From Bacteroidales bacterium (GTDB lineage: Bacteria; Bacteroidota; Bacteroidia; Bacteroidales; UBA932): a stretch of 64,000 nt of DNA. The position numbers and the translations under genes are program-made. This document shows, piece after piece, positions 1 to 7,850 of the stretch. The number at the start of each line of letters is the position of its first letter. Position 1 is the stretch's first letter. Where the stretch lies: NCBI GenBank assembly GCA_017429765.1, contig JAFROJ010000067.1:1-64000 (forward strand), written 5' to 3'. A model generated the notes under the pieces. That model was given only the letters and a program-made list of their open reading frames with translations, searched no databases and had not been told where the DNA came from.

Positions 1-134
1 AAAAAAATAATGCCGAATCTCTATCTGCCAAACGCACTTACCCACAAGGAAAGTGCTTCTTTTGGTCTGACCGAACTTTAGAAAAGTATGTTAAACGCCT
101 GAGAAATCGGGCAATAAACGAATATTATTTACGA

Positions 135-791
135 ATGAAAACGACTAAAAGAATAAGAGTCCCCATGATCGAGGGACTGGAGAGCATGAGGCTCCCCGAG
201 CTGGATCTGGCGATGGAGGAGAAGGCGGCGAAATTCGCCGTGTGCGAGTGCGCCTGGCCGGAGGTGGCCCCGTACATTCCCGATTGCAACGGGTCCGTGG
301 CCAGAAGCGCCACTCACCTTTGCGTGATGTTCCACGTCAGGGGATTGGATCTCAGGGCCACCGCCATGGAGGACAACGGGAACAGCTGGGAGGACAGCTG
401 CTGCGAGTTCTTCGTGGCCGACCCCTTTGACGGGACCTACTATAATTTCGAGCTCACCTGCGTGGGTTCCCTGCTCTCGGCCAAGGGAGCGGGGAGGCAG
501 GATAGGGTAAAGCTCGACCCGGCCGTCCTGTCCAACGTGATAAGGTACAGTTCCCTCGAAAAGAGACCCACGGTCATCAGCGGGCGGATTCTGGGATGGA
601 CAGTGGTCATGTTGATCCCTTTCAAGTTGATAGGTGTCGATCCTGACAACCTCCCGGTCAGCCTCAGGGGCAATTTCTACAAATGCGGTGACCTGACAGC
701 CCACCCTCACTTCCTCAGCTGGAACCCTGTCGGGACTCCGAAACCGGATTTCCACAGGCCTGAGTTCTTCGGCGAGCTCCTGTTAAGATAG
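135..791 (+). CDS. CBM9-like carbohydrate-binding protein
   Basis: The 218-residue product resembles the carbohydrate-binding family 9-like (DOMON-type) proteins common in Bacteroidota. Supporting features are the WPEVAPYIP segment, the central NSWEDSCCEFFVADPFDGTYYNFE stretch (read as overlapping short motifs NSWEDSCCEFF and YYNFEL) and the C-terminal HPHFLSWNPVGTPKPDFH segment typical of the family. No clear signal peptide is seen, so location is uncertain. It is followed after 4 bases by the vanZ-like gene and then the amidase gene, suggesting one operon. Binding to a plant or host glycan is inferred from the family only. The ATG at 135 is the only good start before the conserved region. 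Confidence 0.72.
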   Translation: MKTTKRIRVPMIEGLESMRLPELDLAMEEKAAKFAVCECAWPEVAPYIPDCNGSVARSATHLCVMFHVRGLDLRATAMEDNGNSWEDSCCEFFVADPFDGTYYNFELTCVGSLLSAKGAGRQDRVKLDPAVLSNVIRYSSLEKRPTVISGRILGWTVVMLIPFKLIGVDPDNLPVSLRGNFYKCGDLTAHPHFLSWNPVGTPKPDFHRPEFFGELLLR

Positions 792-795
792 GATT

Positions 796-1197
796 ATGGA
801 AAGGCGGGGCAAAGTCTTCATGTTCCTGTTCCTGGTCTATCTGGGGATGATCGCCTGGTGCTGTTTCGGCCACTTCGACAGTCTTCCCAAGGTCAGCAAG
901 GAGCTCTTCGGCATCCCCACCGACAAGGTGGCGCACTTTATCATGTTCTCGCCATTCGTCATCCTCGGTTACCCCTCATTCGCCTCTTTCGCGAGAAAAC
1001 GTCGGGGAAAGATCCTTGTCTTCGCCTCGGTTTTCCTTGGAGGTCTTCTGGTAGCCTGCGCCACCGAGGCCGGGCAGGCGCTCACCGACTACCGTAGCGG
1101 AGATCCGGCAGACCTCGCGGCCGACGCCGCCGGACTCGTCGCTGGAGCCGTCGTGACATTCGCCGCTATCCTGATCCTCAAACATAGAACGAACTGA
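796..1197 (+). CDS. VanZ family membrane protein
   Basis: A 133-residue protein with about four hydrophobic segments. It carries the VanZ family signature: DKVAHFIMF in the middle and EAGQ followed by DPADLAADAAGL near the end. VanZ-like proteins are small inner-membrane proteins; a few affect teicoplanin resistance, but most have no known function. It starts 4 bases after the CBM9-like gene and ends 7 bases before the large secreted amidase-like gene, so the three are probably co-transcribed. Family membership is firm; the role is not known. Confidence 0.82.
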   Translation: MERRGKVFMFLFLVYLGMIAWCCFGHFDSLPKVSKELFGIPTDKVAHFIMFSPFVILGYPSFASFARKRRGKILVFASVFLGGLLVACATEAGQALTDYRSGDPADLAADAAGLVAGAVVTFAAILILKHRTN

Positions 1198-1204
1198 TAA
1201 CACA

Positions 1205-4200
1205 ATGAATATCAAACCTCTACTTCCAATAGCGATTCTCCTGGCGCTCAGCACGGGGGCCAAAGCCCAGAAAGCGCAGGATTTCAAGCCGGCGCTCGAC
1301 TCCATGCAAGTCCTGCTAAGGGAAAGGACACGGGTCGCGTCCCAGGTGAAAGCCACCAAAGTGATCAACCGGGACGGGACTCTCGACTTCCATTTCAATT
1401 CCGCCTTCGGGGACTATCCTTGGAGGGCCGCGGACCTGAGATGGTTCAAGGAGACTTTGAAAACCCTGCTCCCCGACCCTTGGGCCGGCTCCAAGATAGG
1501 GGAACTTTATGTGGGCAAGAACAAGATCGGCCAGTACATCATGCCGGAGGCCGGCTCGAACGGCAATCCCCCTTCGGCGTTGTTCAGGACGAGGGACAGG
1601 AGAGACCAGGACAGGTTCATCACAAAGGCCGGAGAGCGGGAATATGAGAAAGGCATGTCCGGCCGTGTCGTGGCGCTTTGGCAGAGCCACGGGAAGTATT
1701 ATGAGGAGAAAACCCAGAGATGGGAGTGGCAAAGGGCTCCCCTGTTCCAGACAGTGGAGGACATGTACACCCAGAGTTACGTCCTGCCCTTCCTTATTCC
1801 CATGCTCGAGAACGCCGGGGCCTATGTCATGACTCCCCGTGAGAGGGACCCGCAGCCCAATGAGATCATAGCGGACAACGACCCCTCCTTCACGGCTGGC
1901 CGCGGCGAAGGTGTCAGGCTAGTTGGAAACTATTCGGAATCAGGCACTTGGTTTGACGCCGGGACAGGCTTTGCCGACTTCAAGGCCTACTATGTCGACA
2001 GGGAGAATCCTTTCCTCGCCGGGACCGCCAGACAAGCGGTGTGCTCCGAGGACGGGGACATGGGTGTGTCCGAGGCGGTGTGGACCCCCGATATTCCTGA
2101 AAGGGGCGAATATTCAGTCTACATCTCCTACAAGTCGCTCCCGAACAGCTCCGACCGCGCGCGTTACAGGGTGAGGCACCTTGGCGGCGAGAGCGAGTTC
2201 CTGGTGAACCAGAAGATGGGCGGCGGAACTTGGATCTACCTCGGCACTTTCGAGTTCGACAAGGGCACCGAGGGATTTGTCACGCTTGACAACACTGTCC
2301 CGGAGGGGCATAAGGTACCAAGGAACACTGTCGTGACGGCTGACGCTGTCAGGTTCGGCGGGGGCATGGGCAAGATAGCCAGAGGCCAGGCCGACCAGGA
2401 CAGGAGCGAGTTCACAGTCTCGGGCATGCCCTCGTTCGCGGAGGGCGCCTACTACTGGATGCAGTGGGCAGGGGCTGACACAACCCTTCTCAACCTCCAC
2501 GAGGGAGACTACACCGCCGACTACGGTGAGAGGGGCGCCTGGGTAGGATGGATGTCAGGAGGATCGAGGACCAACCCGAAAGAGGAGGGTCTGGGAATAC
2601 CTGTGGACCTGTCTTTCGCCTTCCATTCCGACGCCGGCACTTTCCCGGACGACTCGATCGTCGGGACTCTTTCGATCTACACCCTTCTTTGCGAGAATGA
2701 CGACAAGCTGCCCAACGGCGAGAGCAGGTGGCAGGGCAGGATGCTGGCCGACTTCACGCAGACCCAGATTGTGGACGACGTCAGGGCTGATTTCTATCCC
2801 AACTGGACCCGCAGGATGCTCTGGGACCGTTCCTACAGCGAGTCTCGCACCACCACTGTCCCCGGGATGCTTCTCGAGCTTCTGTCTCACCAGAATTTCG
2901 GGGACATGAAATTAGGCCTTGACCCCTCATTCCGTTTCACTGTCAGCCGCGCCATCTACAAGGGCATGCTTAAATACCTGAGCGCGAGATATGGCTGCCC
3001 CTACGCCGTGCAGCCGCTGCCTGTCAGCTCTTTCTCCACCGACTTTGTCGGGAAACCGGTCCCCGGCCAGGAGTCGAAGGTCAGGCTGAGCTGGGCGCCA
3101 ACGGATGATCCACACGAGCCCACGGCCGCCCCGGGAGGTTATATCCTTCAAACCAGGATCGGCGACGGGGCCTTTGACAACGGTGTCGCGATCGATGTCC
3201 GGGAAGAGGGCGGAAGATGCTTCCATGAGGTCACTGTGCAGCCAGGGAAGATATTCAGTTTCAGGATCATAGCCTTCAACGAGGGTGGTAGGGGGTTCCC
3301 TTCCGAGGTCCTGAGCGTCGGTGTGCCGGCCAATGGCGGAGGGAAGAGCGCGCTTGTCGTGAATAATTTCACGAGGGTCTCTCCCCCGGCCTGGTTCGAC
3401 ACTCCCGACTACGCCGGGTTCTTGAACGGCCTCGACAGCGGCGTTCCTTACATGCGCGAGATCAACTTTATCGGCGACCAGTACCAGTTCCGCCGCGAGC
3501 TGCCATGGCTTGACGACGACAGCCCCGGATTCGGAGCCTCCTTCACCGACGAGGCCGGAAAGGTCGTTCCTGGGAACACCTTCGACTTCACGGCCATCCA
3601 CGGGAAGGCTCTTATCGCCGCCGGATATTCCTATCATTCAGCTAGTTCCGAGGCTTTCGCCAATGGTTTCACCCTCAAAGGGGATGACTCCGCCGTCGAC
3701 CTGATCTGCGGCAAGCAGGTCACCACCCCCATCGGCAACGGCGCGCTGGGATGCAGGTTCCAGGTCTTCCCGGACAAGATGAAGGCCGCCATCAAGGAGT
3801 TCACGTCCGGGGGCGGGAATGTGATTGTCTCCGGCTCGAACATCGGCACAGACGTCTGGGACAAGGTCTACCCTGTCGTGGCGGACTCCACCTATTCGGC
3901 TACCACGAAAGAGTTTGTGGAGACGGTCCTGGGCTACAAATGGATGACCAACCACGCCACCAGGGGCGGCTCAGTCCACCCTATGCGCAACAGCTCCCTG
4001 CCTCTTAAAGGCAAGATCGGTGAGGCGGGGTTCTGGAACGAGAGGAACCCGTTCATCTACAACGTGGAGACTCCCGACGGGATAGTCCCCGCCTCCGACT
4101 CCGCCACCGGCTTCATCAGGTATTCCGACTCCGAGGTCACGGCAGGTGTCTGCTTCGACTCCGGAACCTACAAGGCGGTGAGCCTCGGCTTCCCTATCGA

Positions 4201-4270
4201 GGTGATGAAAAACCAGGAAGACATCAATGTCCTCCTGGCTGAGATTCTCTCTTATCTGGAGAAGAAGTAA
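1205..4270 (+). CDS. Secreted amidase_3-like protein with golvesin-type domain and FN3
   Basis: A 1,021-residue protein with a signal peptide (residues 1-21, cleavage after AKA). An N-acetylmuramoyl-L-alanine amidase (Amidase_3)-like fold appears split in two. The first part includes a WQSHGKYYE histidine near residue 160 and an acidic TVEDMYTQS helix. The second half, near residues 410-600, has LNLHEGDY, FAFHSDAG and a terminal GMLLELLSHQNFGD helix. Between them, about residues 225-390, lies a golvesin/Xly carbohydrate-binding-like domain (SGTWFDAGTGF to NTVVTADAVRFGG). An FN3-like domain (about 625-710) and a C-terminal alpha/beta domain follow. Such proteins are often labelled xanthan lyase, which I consider misleading here. 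A peptidoglycan or glycan amidase role is inferred. Confidence 0.7.
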   Translation: MNIKPLLPIAILLALSTGAKAQKAQDFKPALDSMQVLLRERTRVASQVKATKVINRDGTLDFHFNSAFGDYPWRAADLRWFKETLKTLLPDPWAGSKIGELYVGKNKIGQYIMPEAGSNGNPPSALFRTRDRRDQDRFITKAGEREYEKGMSGRVVALWQSHGKYYEEKTQRWEWQRAPLFQTVEDMYTQSYVLPFLIPMLENAGAYVMTPRERDPQPNEIIADNDPSFTAGRGEGVRLVGNYSESGTWFDAGTGFADFKAYYVDRENPFLAGTARQAVCSEDGDMGVSEAVWTPDIPERGEYSVYISYKSLPNSSDRARYRVRHLGGESEFLVNQKMGGGTWIYLGTFEFDKGTEGFVTLDNTVPEGHKVPRNTVVTADAVRFGGGMGKIARGQADQDRSEFTVSGMPSFAEGAYYWMQWAGADTTLLNLHEGDYTADYGERGAWVGWMSGGSRTNPKEEGLGIPVDLSFAFHSDAGTFPDDSIVGTLSIYTLLCENDDKLPNGESRWQGRMLADFTQTQIVDDVRADFYPNWTRRMLWDRSYSESRTTTVPGMLLELLSHQNFGDMKLGLDPSFRFTVSRAIYKGMLKYLSARYGCPYAVQPLPVSSFSTDFVGKPVPGQESKVRLSWAPTDDPHEPTAAPGGYILQTRIGDGAFDNGVAIDVREEGGRCFHEVTVQPGKIFSFRIIAFNEGGRGFPSEVLSVGVPANGGGKSALVVNNFTRVSPPAWFDTPDYAGFLNGLDSGVPYMREINFIGDQYQFRRELPWLDDDSPGFGASFTDEAGKVVPGNTFDFTAIHGKALIAAGYSYHSASSEAFANGFTLKGDDSAVDLICGKQVTTPIGNGALGCRFQVFPDKMKAAIKEFTSGGGNVIVSGSNIGTDVWDKVYPVVADSTYSATTKEFVETVLGYKWMTNHATRGGSVHPMRNSSLPLKGKIGEAGFWNERNPFIYNVETPDGIVPASDSATGFIRYSDSEVTAGVCFDSGTYKAVSLGFPIEVMKNQEDINVLLAEILSYLEKK

Positions 4271-4271
4271 A

Positions 4272-5369
4272 CTACTTCTTGTCGATCAGCAACTCCTTGA
4301 TCCTGGCGAAGATCTCGGTGTTCTCCATCATCTGGCCGAACCTCCAAGCGGAGGCGCCGTAGGAGAACACGGGCACAGGGGCGCCGGAATGGCTGGTGGT
4401 TGAGTATTTCACATCGATCCCCGTGGTGCTCTTGGAGTCCTTGGCGGCCGAGAGGACGTTGACTCCACCGGTCTCGTGGTCGGCTGTGATCACGACCAGG
4501 GTACCCTTGTGGGTGTCGGCGTAATCGAACACGGCGTTGACCATCCTGTCGAACTCCTCCATCTCGAAGATCAGCTGCTCGGCGTTGTTGGCGTGGTTGG
4601 CGTGGTCGATGTGGGAACCCTCTATCATGGCGAAGAAGCCCTTCTTGTTGTTATCAAGGATGTCGAGGGTGTGCATGGTGGCGTCCTTCAGGTAATCGAT
4701 GTCGCGCTCGATGGCCATAGGGTAGCTGTCATCGGCGAAGAGACCGAGGATAGGGGTCTTGTCAGTAGCCAGGAACTCATCGGGAGTCTCGACATAAGTG
4801 AAGCCGGCGCTCTTGGCCTTCTCGACCATGTTCTCAGGCACATAGTCGGGCTGGATGAAATACTTCTTCCCGCCGCCCACTATCACATCGGGCTTGAACT
4901 TGATCAGGTCATCGATAATCCCCTTCCTGTCGCCTCTCTTGGTGACATGGGCGTAGAAAGCGCCGGGGGTCGCGTCAAGAATATAGGAAGAGACGACTAT
5001 TCCCACAGGGAGACCCTTCTCTCTCGCGAACTCAGCTATGCTCTTGACAGCCACGGTGTCCGGGTTCATGCCGAGCATCCCGTTGTTGGTCTTCACTCCG
5101 CAAGCCATGGCTGTGCCGGAAGCGGCCGAGTCCGTGACTTTGCTGTTGGCTGAGTAGGTTTTGCTGAATCCGGCGAACTGCGCGCGGTCAAAGCATGTCG
5201 GGGCATAGTTGTTCTCGATCATCCAGGAGGCGACGGAACCGACACCCATGCCATCGCCGATAATGAGGATGACATTCTTGACTTTTTCATTCTTGGGGGC
5301 CTTCTCAGCGGAGAAAGACTGCGTGAAAGGGATAGCGATCACGAGTAACGCAAGCAAAAATCTTTTCAT
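4272..5369 (-). CDS. phoA: Alkaline phosphatase
   Basis: A 365-residue secreted alkaline phosphatase that hydrolyses phosphomonoesters in the periplasm. A signal peptide covers residues 1-20. Metal and catalytic motifs are all present: IIGDGMG with the metal-binding Asp, TDSAASGTAMACG with nucleophile Ser about 81, EGSHIDHANHAN, and TADHETGG, plus a C-terminal TSHSGAPVP histidine. The start at 5369 is chosen because MKRFLLALL begins a proper signal peptide; a longer upstream reading would overlap the divergent gene at 5470. It is convergent with the amidase gene, with 1 base between stop codons. At 365 residues it is shorter than E. coli PhoA but normal for this subfamily. Confidence 0.93.
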   Translation of the reverse strand: MKRFLLALLVIAIPFTQSFSAEKAPKNEKVKNVILIIGDGMGVGSVASWMIENNYAPTCFDRAQFAGFSKTYSANSKVTDSAASGTAMACGVKTNNGMLGMNPDTVAVKSIAEFAREKGLPVGIVVSSYILDATPGAFYAHVTKRGDRKGIIDDLIKFKPDVIVGGGKKYFIQPDYVPENMVEKAKSAGFTYVETPDEFLATDKTPILGLFADDSYPMAIERDIDYLKDATMHTLDILDNNKKGFFAMIEGSHIDHANHANNAEQLIFEMEEFDRMVNAVFDYADTHKGTLVVITADHETGGVNVLSAAKDSKSTTGIDVKYSTTSHSGAPVPVFSYGASAWRFGQMMENTEIFARIKELLIDKK

Positions 5370-5387
5370 TTTGAGTTTATTTTTTAA

Positions 5388-5395
5388 CAAAAATA
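5388..5395 (-). promoter_or_regulatory. Probable -7 box for alkaline phosphatase
   Basis: On the minus strand this reads TATTTTTG, a match to the Bacteroidota -7 consensus TAnnTTTG, 18 bases upstream of the phoA start. A clean -33 TTTG at the expected distance is not obvious, so the call rests mainly on the -7 box. Confidence 0.45.
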
Positions 5396-5469
5396 AAAAA
5401 AACGAGGAAAATTCGTATCTTGTTGACCATAATAAGTGGTTATATAATACCTCAAAATAGTTATTTGTT

Positions 5470-6708
5470 ATGAGACTGAAAGCATTTCTTTTCCCCATCC
5501 TCTTGCTGGTCAGTTTCACAGCGTTAGCGCAAACTGACCCCAATCCGCTTCCTTTCAGCGCGAGCGGGACCGTAATAGATTCCGAGACAGGACGTCCTCT
5601 CCAATATGTCGGAGTGAGTTTCACGGGGCTTAAATACGCCACTGTGACCAACGCCGACGGAGTGTTCACGCTGAAATCCGCCGTGGAGCCCGAGTCCATC
5701 GACTTCGCGATCCTCGGCTACAAGACTGTCCGCGTCCAATTTCCGAAAGACGGCTCCCCTGTCACAGTCAAGATGCCAAGAGGGAGCCTTACGCTGGAGG
5801 GCGCCCTGGTGATCGCCGACCCCTACAGTGTGCTCGAGAGGGCTATCGCCAAGATAAAGGACAACTACTCGAGGCAGCCTGAGCTTTTCGACTGCTTCTA
5901 CAGGGAGACTGTCCAGAAAAGACATCGTTATGTCTACATCTCGGAGGCTGTCTCAAGGATGTACAAATCCTCTTATTACCGGCTCGGAATCCTCTCCGAC
6001 AAGATCGCCGTGGACAAGAGCAGGATCCTTGTAAGCCCTGACAGGAAGGACACCCTCGGCGTCAAGATAGTGGGCGGCCCCGCCCAGGCCGTGCTGCTGG
6101 ACATTGTCAAGAACAATGACTTGCTGAACGCAGCCGAACTGTCTAACTACAAGCTTAGTATGGAGGTTCCCGAGATGATCGGGGACCGCCTGCAATTCTC
6201 CATCAGGCTTATTCCTGTCGGCAACCAGCCCTATCCCCTGTACGAGGGGATGATCTACATCGACCGGGAGACCTTCGCATTCACCCGCTTCGAGCTCGAT
6301 TACGACATGAGGGACAAGGACAAGGTGACCAGCAGCATCCTGATCAGCAAACCCGCAGGCCTGCGTTTCACCCCGACCAAGGTGTCCATCAGGTATGACT
6401 ACAGCCTTTCCGAAGGGGTCTCAAGGGTGAGTTATGTGCGATCCGAGATCAAGTTCAAGTGCGACTGGAAGAAGCGTCTTCTCAGGACCGATTTCACGGC
6501 GGTCACGGAGCTTGTCACGACTGACAGGCACGAGGGCGATGTGGAGATCATACCTCGCAAGGAGGCCTTCGGCCTAAGGGATGTCCTCTCAGAGAAAGCA
6601 GCCACCGATTTCGATCCGGAGTTCTGGAAAGACTACAACATCATCGAGCCTTCCGAGAGCCTCGACAAGGCGATTGACAGGATCATTCGGAAGACTGACA
6701 GAAATTGA
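5470..6708 (+). CDS. CarboxypepD_reg-like domain secreted protein
   Basis: A 412-residue secreted protein. After a signal peptide (residues 1-20, ending ALA), a CarboxypepD_reg-like beta-sandwich spans about residues 30-110 (GTVIDSETGRPLQYVGVSF, then TNADGVFTL and ILGYKTVRVQF). The rest, starting at DPYSVLERAIAKIKDNY and continuing through CFYRE and a beta-rich C-terminus, matches a family of uncharacterised Bacteroidota envelope proteins that share this N-terminal domain. It is divergent from phoA. The substrate is unknown; peptidase activity should not be assumed, as the domain alone is regulatory or structural. Confidence 0.7.
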   Translation: MRLKAFLFPILLLVSFTALAQTDPNPLPFSASGTVIDSETGRPLQYVGVSFTGLKYATVTNADGVFTLKSAVEPESIDFAILGYKTVRVQFPKDGSPVTVKMPRGSLTLEGALVIADPYSVLERAIAKIKDNYSRQPELFDCFYRETVQKRHRYVYISEAVSRMYKSSYYRLGILSDKIAVDKSRILVSPDRKDTLGVKIVGGPAQAVLLDIVKNNDLLNAAELSNYKLSMEVPEMIGDRLQFSIRLIPVGNQPYPLYEGMIYIDRETFAFTRFELDYDMRDKDKVTSSILISKPAGLRFTPTKVSIRYDYSLSEGVSRVSYVRSEIKFKCDWKKRLLRTDFTAVTELVTTDRHEGDVEIIPRKEAFGLRDVLSEKAATDFDPEFWKDYNIIEPSESLDKAIDRIIRKTDRN

Positions 6709-6709
6709 G

Positions 6710-6717
6710 TATATTCG
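6710..6717 (+). promoter_or_regulatory. Candidate -7 box just upstream of the tetrapyrrole-methylase gene
   Basis: TATATTCG fits TAnnTTTG with one change and lies 8 bases before the ATG at 6726. A TTCG at 6686-6689, 20 bases upstream, could serve as the -33 element. If used, transcription would start essentially at the start codon. Confidence 0.4.
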
Positions 6718-6725
6718 CCGTCGAA

Positions 6726-7445
6726 ATGGCAAACGGCAGACTTTTTCTAATACCATCTCCCCTAGGGGACCACGATCCGGCCGAGGTGATGCCGAGGCAG
6801 GTTCTTGAGAGAATCAAGAGTGTCCGGAGATACGTCGTCGAGGAGACGAGGACAGCCAGGAGATTTCTCTCGGCGGCCGGCTTGAAAGGCCATATCGGGG
6901 AGTTGGAGTTCCGTGAACTTAACGAGCACACGAGGCCTGAGGAAGTCGAGGCCTTACTGGCGCTGTTCACCGCTCCCGACGGCTCCCCTACCGACGTGGG
7001 CCTGATTTCCGAGGCAGGTCTTCCAGCCGTTGCCGACCCTGGAGCCGCCCTCGTGGCGCTTTGCCATCAGCGTGGGATCCAGGTTGTCCCTCTTGTCGGC
7101 CCCTCCTCCCTGATGTTGGCCTTGATGGCTTCCGGCCTGAACGGCCAGAGCTTCGCCTTCCGGGGTTATCTCCCGGCCAAGAACGAGGACCGGAAGAAGG
7201 CGATTAGGGACATCGAGGCCCAGTCGGCCAAGTATGACCAGACGGAGATATTCATAGAGACCCCCTACCGGAACGACTCGATGATGGCGGACCTGCTCAT
7301 GGTTTTAAAACCGACCACCAGGCTTTGCGTTGCCGCCGACATCACAAACCCTGGGGAAACAATTATCACAAAGACCGTTAAGCGTTGGCGCCAGGAGCCG
7401 GTCTCCATCGGCAGGAGGCCCTGCGTTTTCCTTTTACTTGCTTGA
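6726..7445 (+). CDS. Tetrapyrrole methylase-family SAM methyltransferase (RsmI-like)
   Basis: A 239-residue member of the SAM-dependent tetrapyrrole (corrin/porphyrin) methylase family. Family motifs are LIPSPLGD at the N-terminus, GLISEAGLPAVADPGA, VVPLVGPSSLMLALMASG, FRGYLPAK and a late FIETPYRND segment, which are the RsmI-type signature positions. RsmI 2'-O-methylates C1402 of 16S rRNA, but this protein is shorter than E. coli RsmI. Bacteroidota often carry an additional short paralogue, so rRNA methylation is not certain. I chose the ATG at 6726; a TTG at 6705 overlaps the preceding gene and would include the candidate promoter. folB follows after 4 bases. Confidence 0.8.
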   Translation: MANGRLFLIPSPLGDHDPAEVMPRQVLERIKSVRRYVVEETRTARRFLSAAGLKGHIGELEFRELNEHTRPEEVEALLALFTAPDGSPTDVGLISEAGLPAVADPGAALVALCHQRGIQVVPLVGPSSLMLALMASGLNGQSFAFRGYLPAKNEDRKKAIRDIEAQSAKYDQTEIFIETPYRNDSMMADLLMVLKPTTRLCVAADITNPGETIITKTVKRWRQEPVSIGRRPCVFLLLA

Positions 7446-7449
7446 GAAT

Positions 7450-7839
7450 ATGGACAAATACGGATCCATCGAATTGACTGGAATGGAGTTCCACGCCTAC
7501 CACGGCCGCTTGTGGGAGGAGCGCCAGAACGGCAACACCTTCATCGTGGACTTCGTGGGGAAGATTGAGATCAAGAAGGCCGCCAGAACCGACGACATCG
7601 CCGACACAGTCGACTATTCCCTGATCTACAAGATAGTCGAGAAAGAGATGAAGAAGCCCTCGTTCCTTCTTGAGGCCGTCGCCGGAAGGATTGTGGAGGC
7701 GATAAAGGATGCGAACCTGGGGCTATATTTCTTCAAGGTCAAGGTCTCCAAGAAGAATCCTCCGGTCGGGGGGACATGCGCCTGGTCGAGCGTCACCGCC
7801 ACCCACGGGGCATGGTTGATAAAGGACACTATCTTATAG
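7450..7839 (+). CDS. folB: Dihydroneopterin aldolase
   Basis: A 129-residue folate-biosynthesis enzyme that splits 7,8-dihydroneopterin into 6-hydroxymethyl-7,8-dihydropterin and glycolaldehyde in the cytoplasm. The diagnostic start IELTGMEFHAYHG with the conserved catalytic-region Glu, the DTVDYSLIYKIV segment and the C-terminal KVSKKNPPVGG motif are all present. Length is normal. The ATG at 7450 follows the previous stop by 4 bases, and mtaB starts 11 bases downstream, which indicates a shared transcript. Confidence 0.93.
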   Translation: MDKYGSIELTGMEFHAYHGRLWEERQNGNTFIVDFVGKIEIKKAARTDDIADTVDYSLIYKIVEKEMKKPSFLLEAVAGRIVEAIKDANLGLYFFKVKVSKKNPPVGGTCAWSSVTATHGAWLIKDTIL

Positions 7840-7850
7840 CTATTCGAAGC

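Noticed and set aside
3..81. Open frame at the left edge ending at a TAG
   Set aside because: Only 26 codons are visible and no motif is recognisable, so it cannot be called the tail of a gene.
329..345. TGTTCCACGT resembling half a parS site
   Set aside because: Only the left half matches and it lies within a coding region; the right half of the palindrome is absent.
4476..5153. 225-codon plus-strand frame
   Set aside because: Antisense shadow of the alkaline phosphatase gene, Val/Leu/Gly/His-rich as expected from GC-rich complement.
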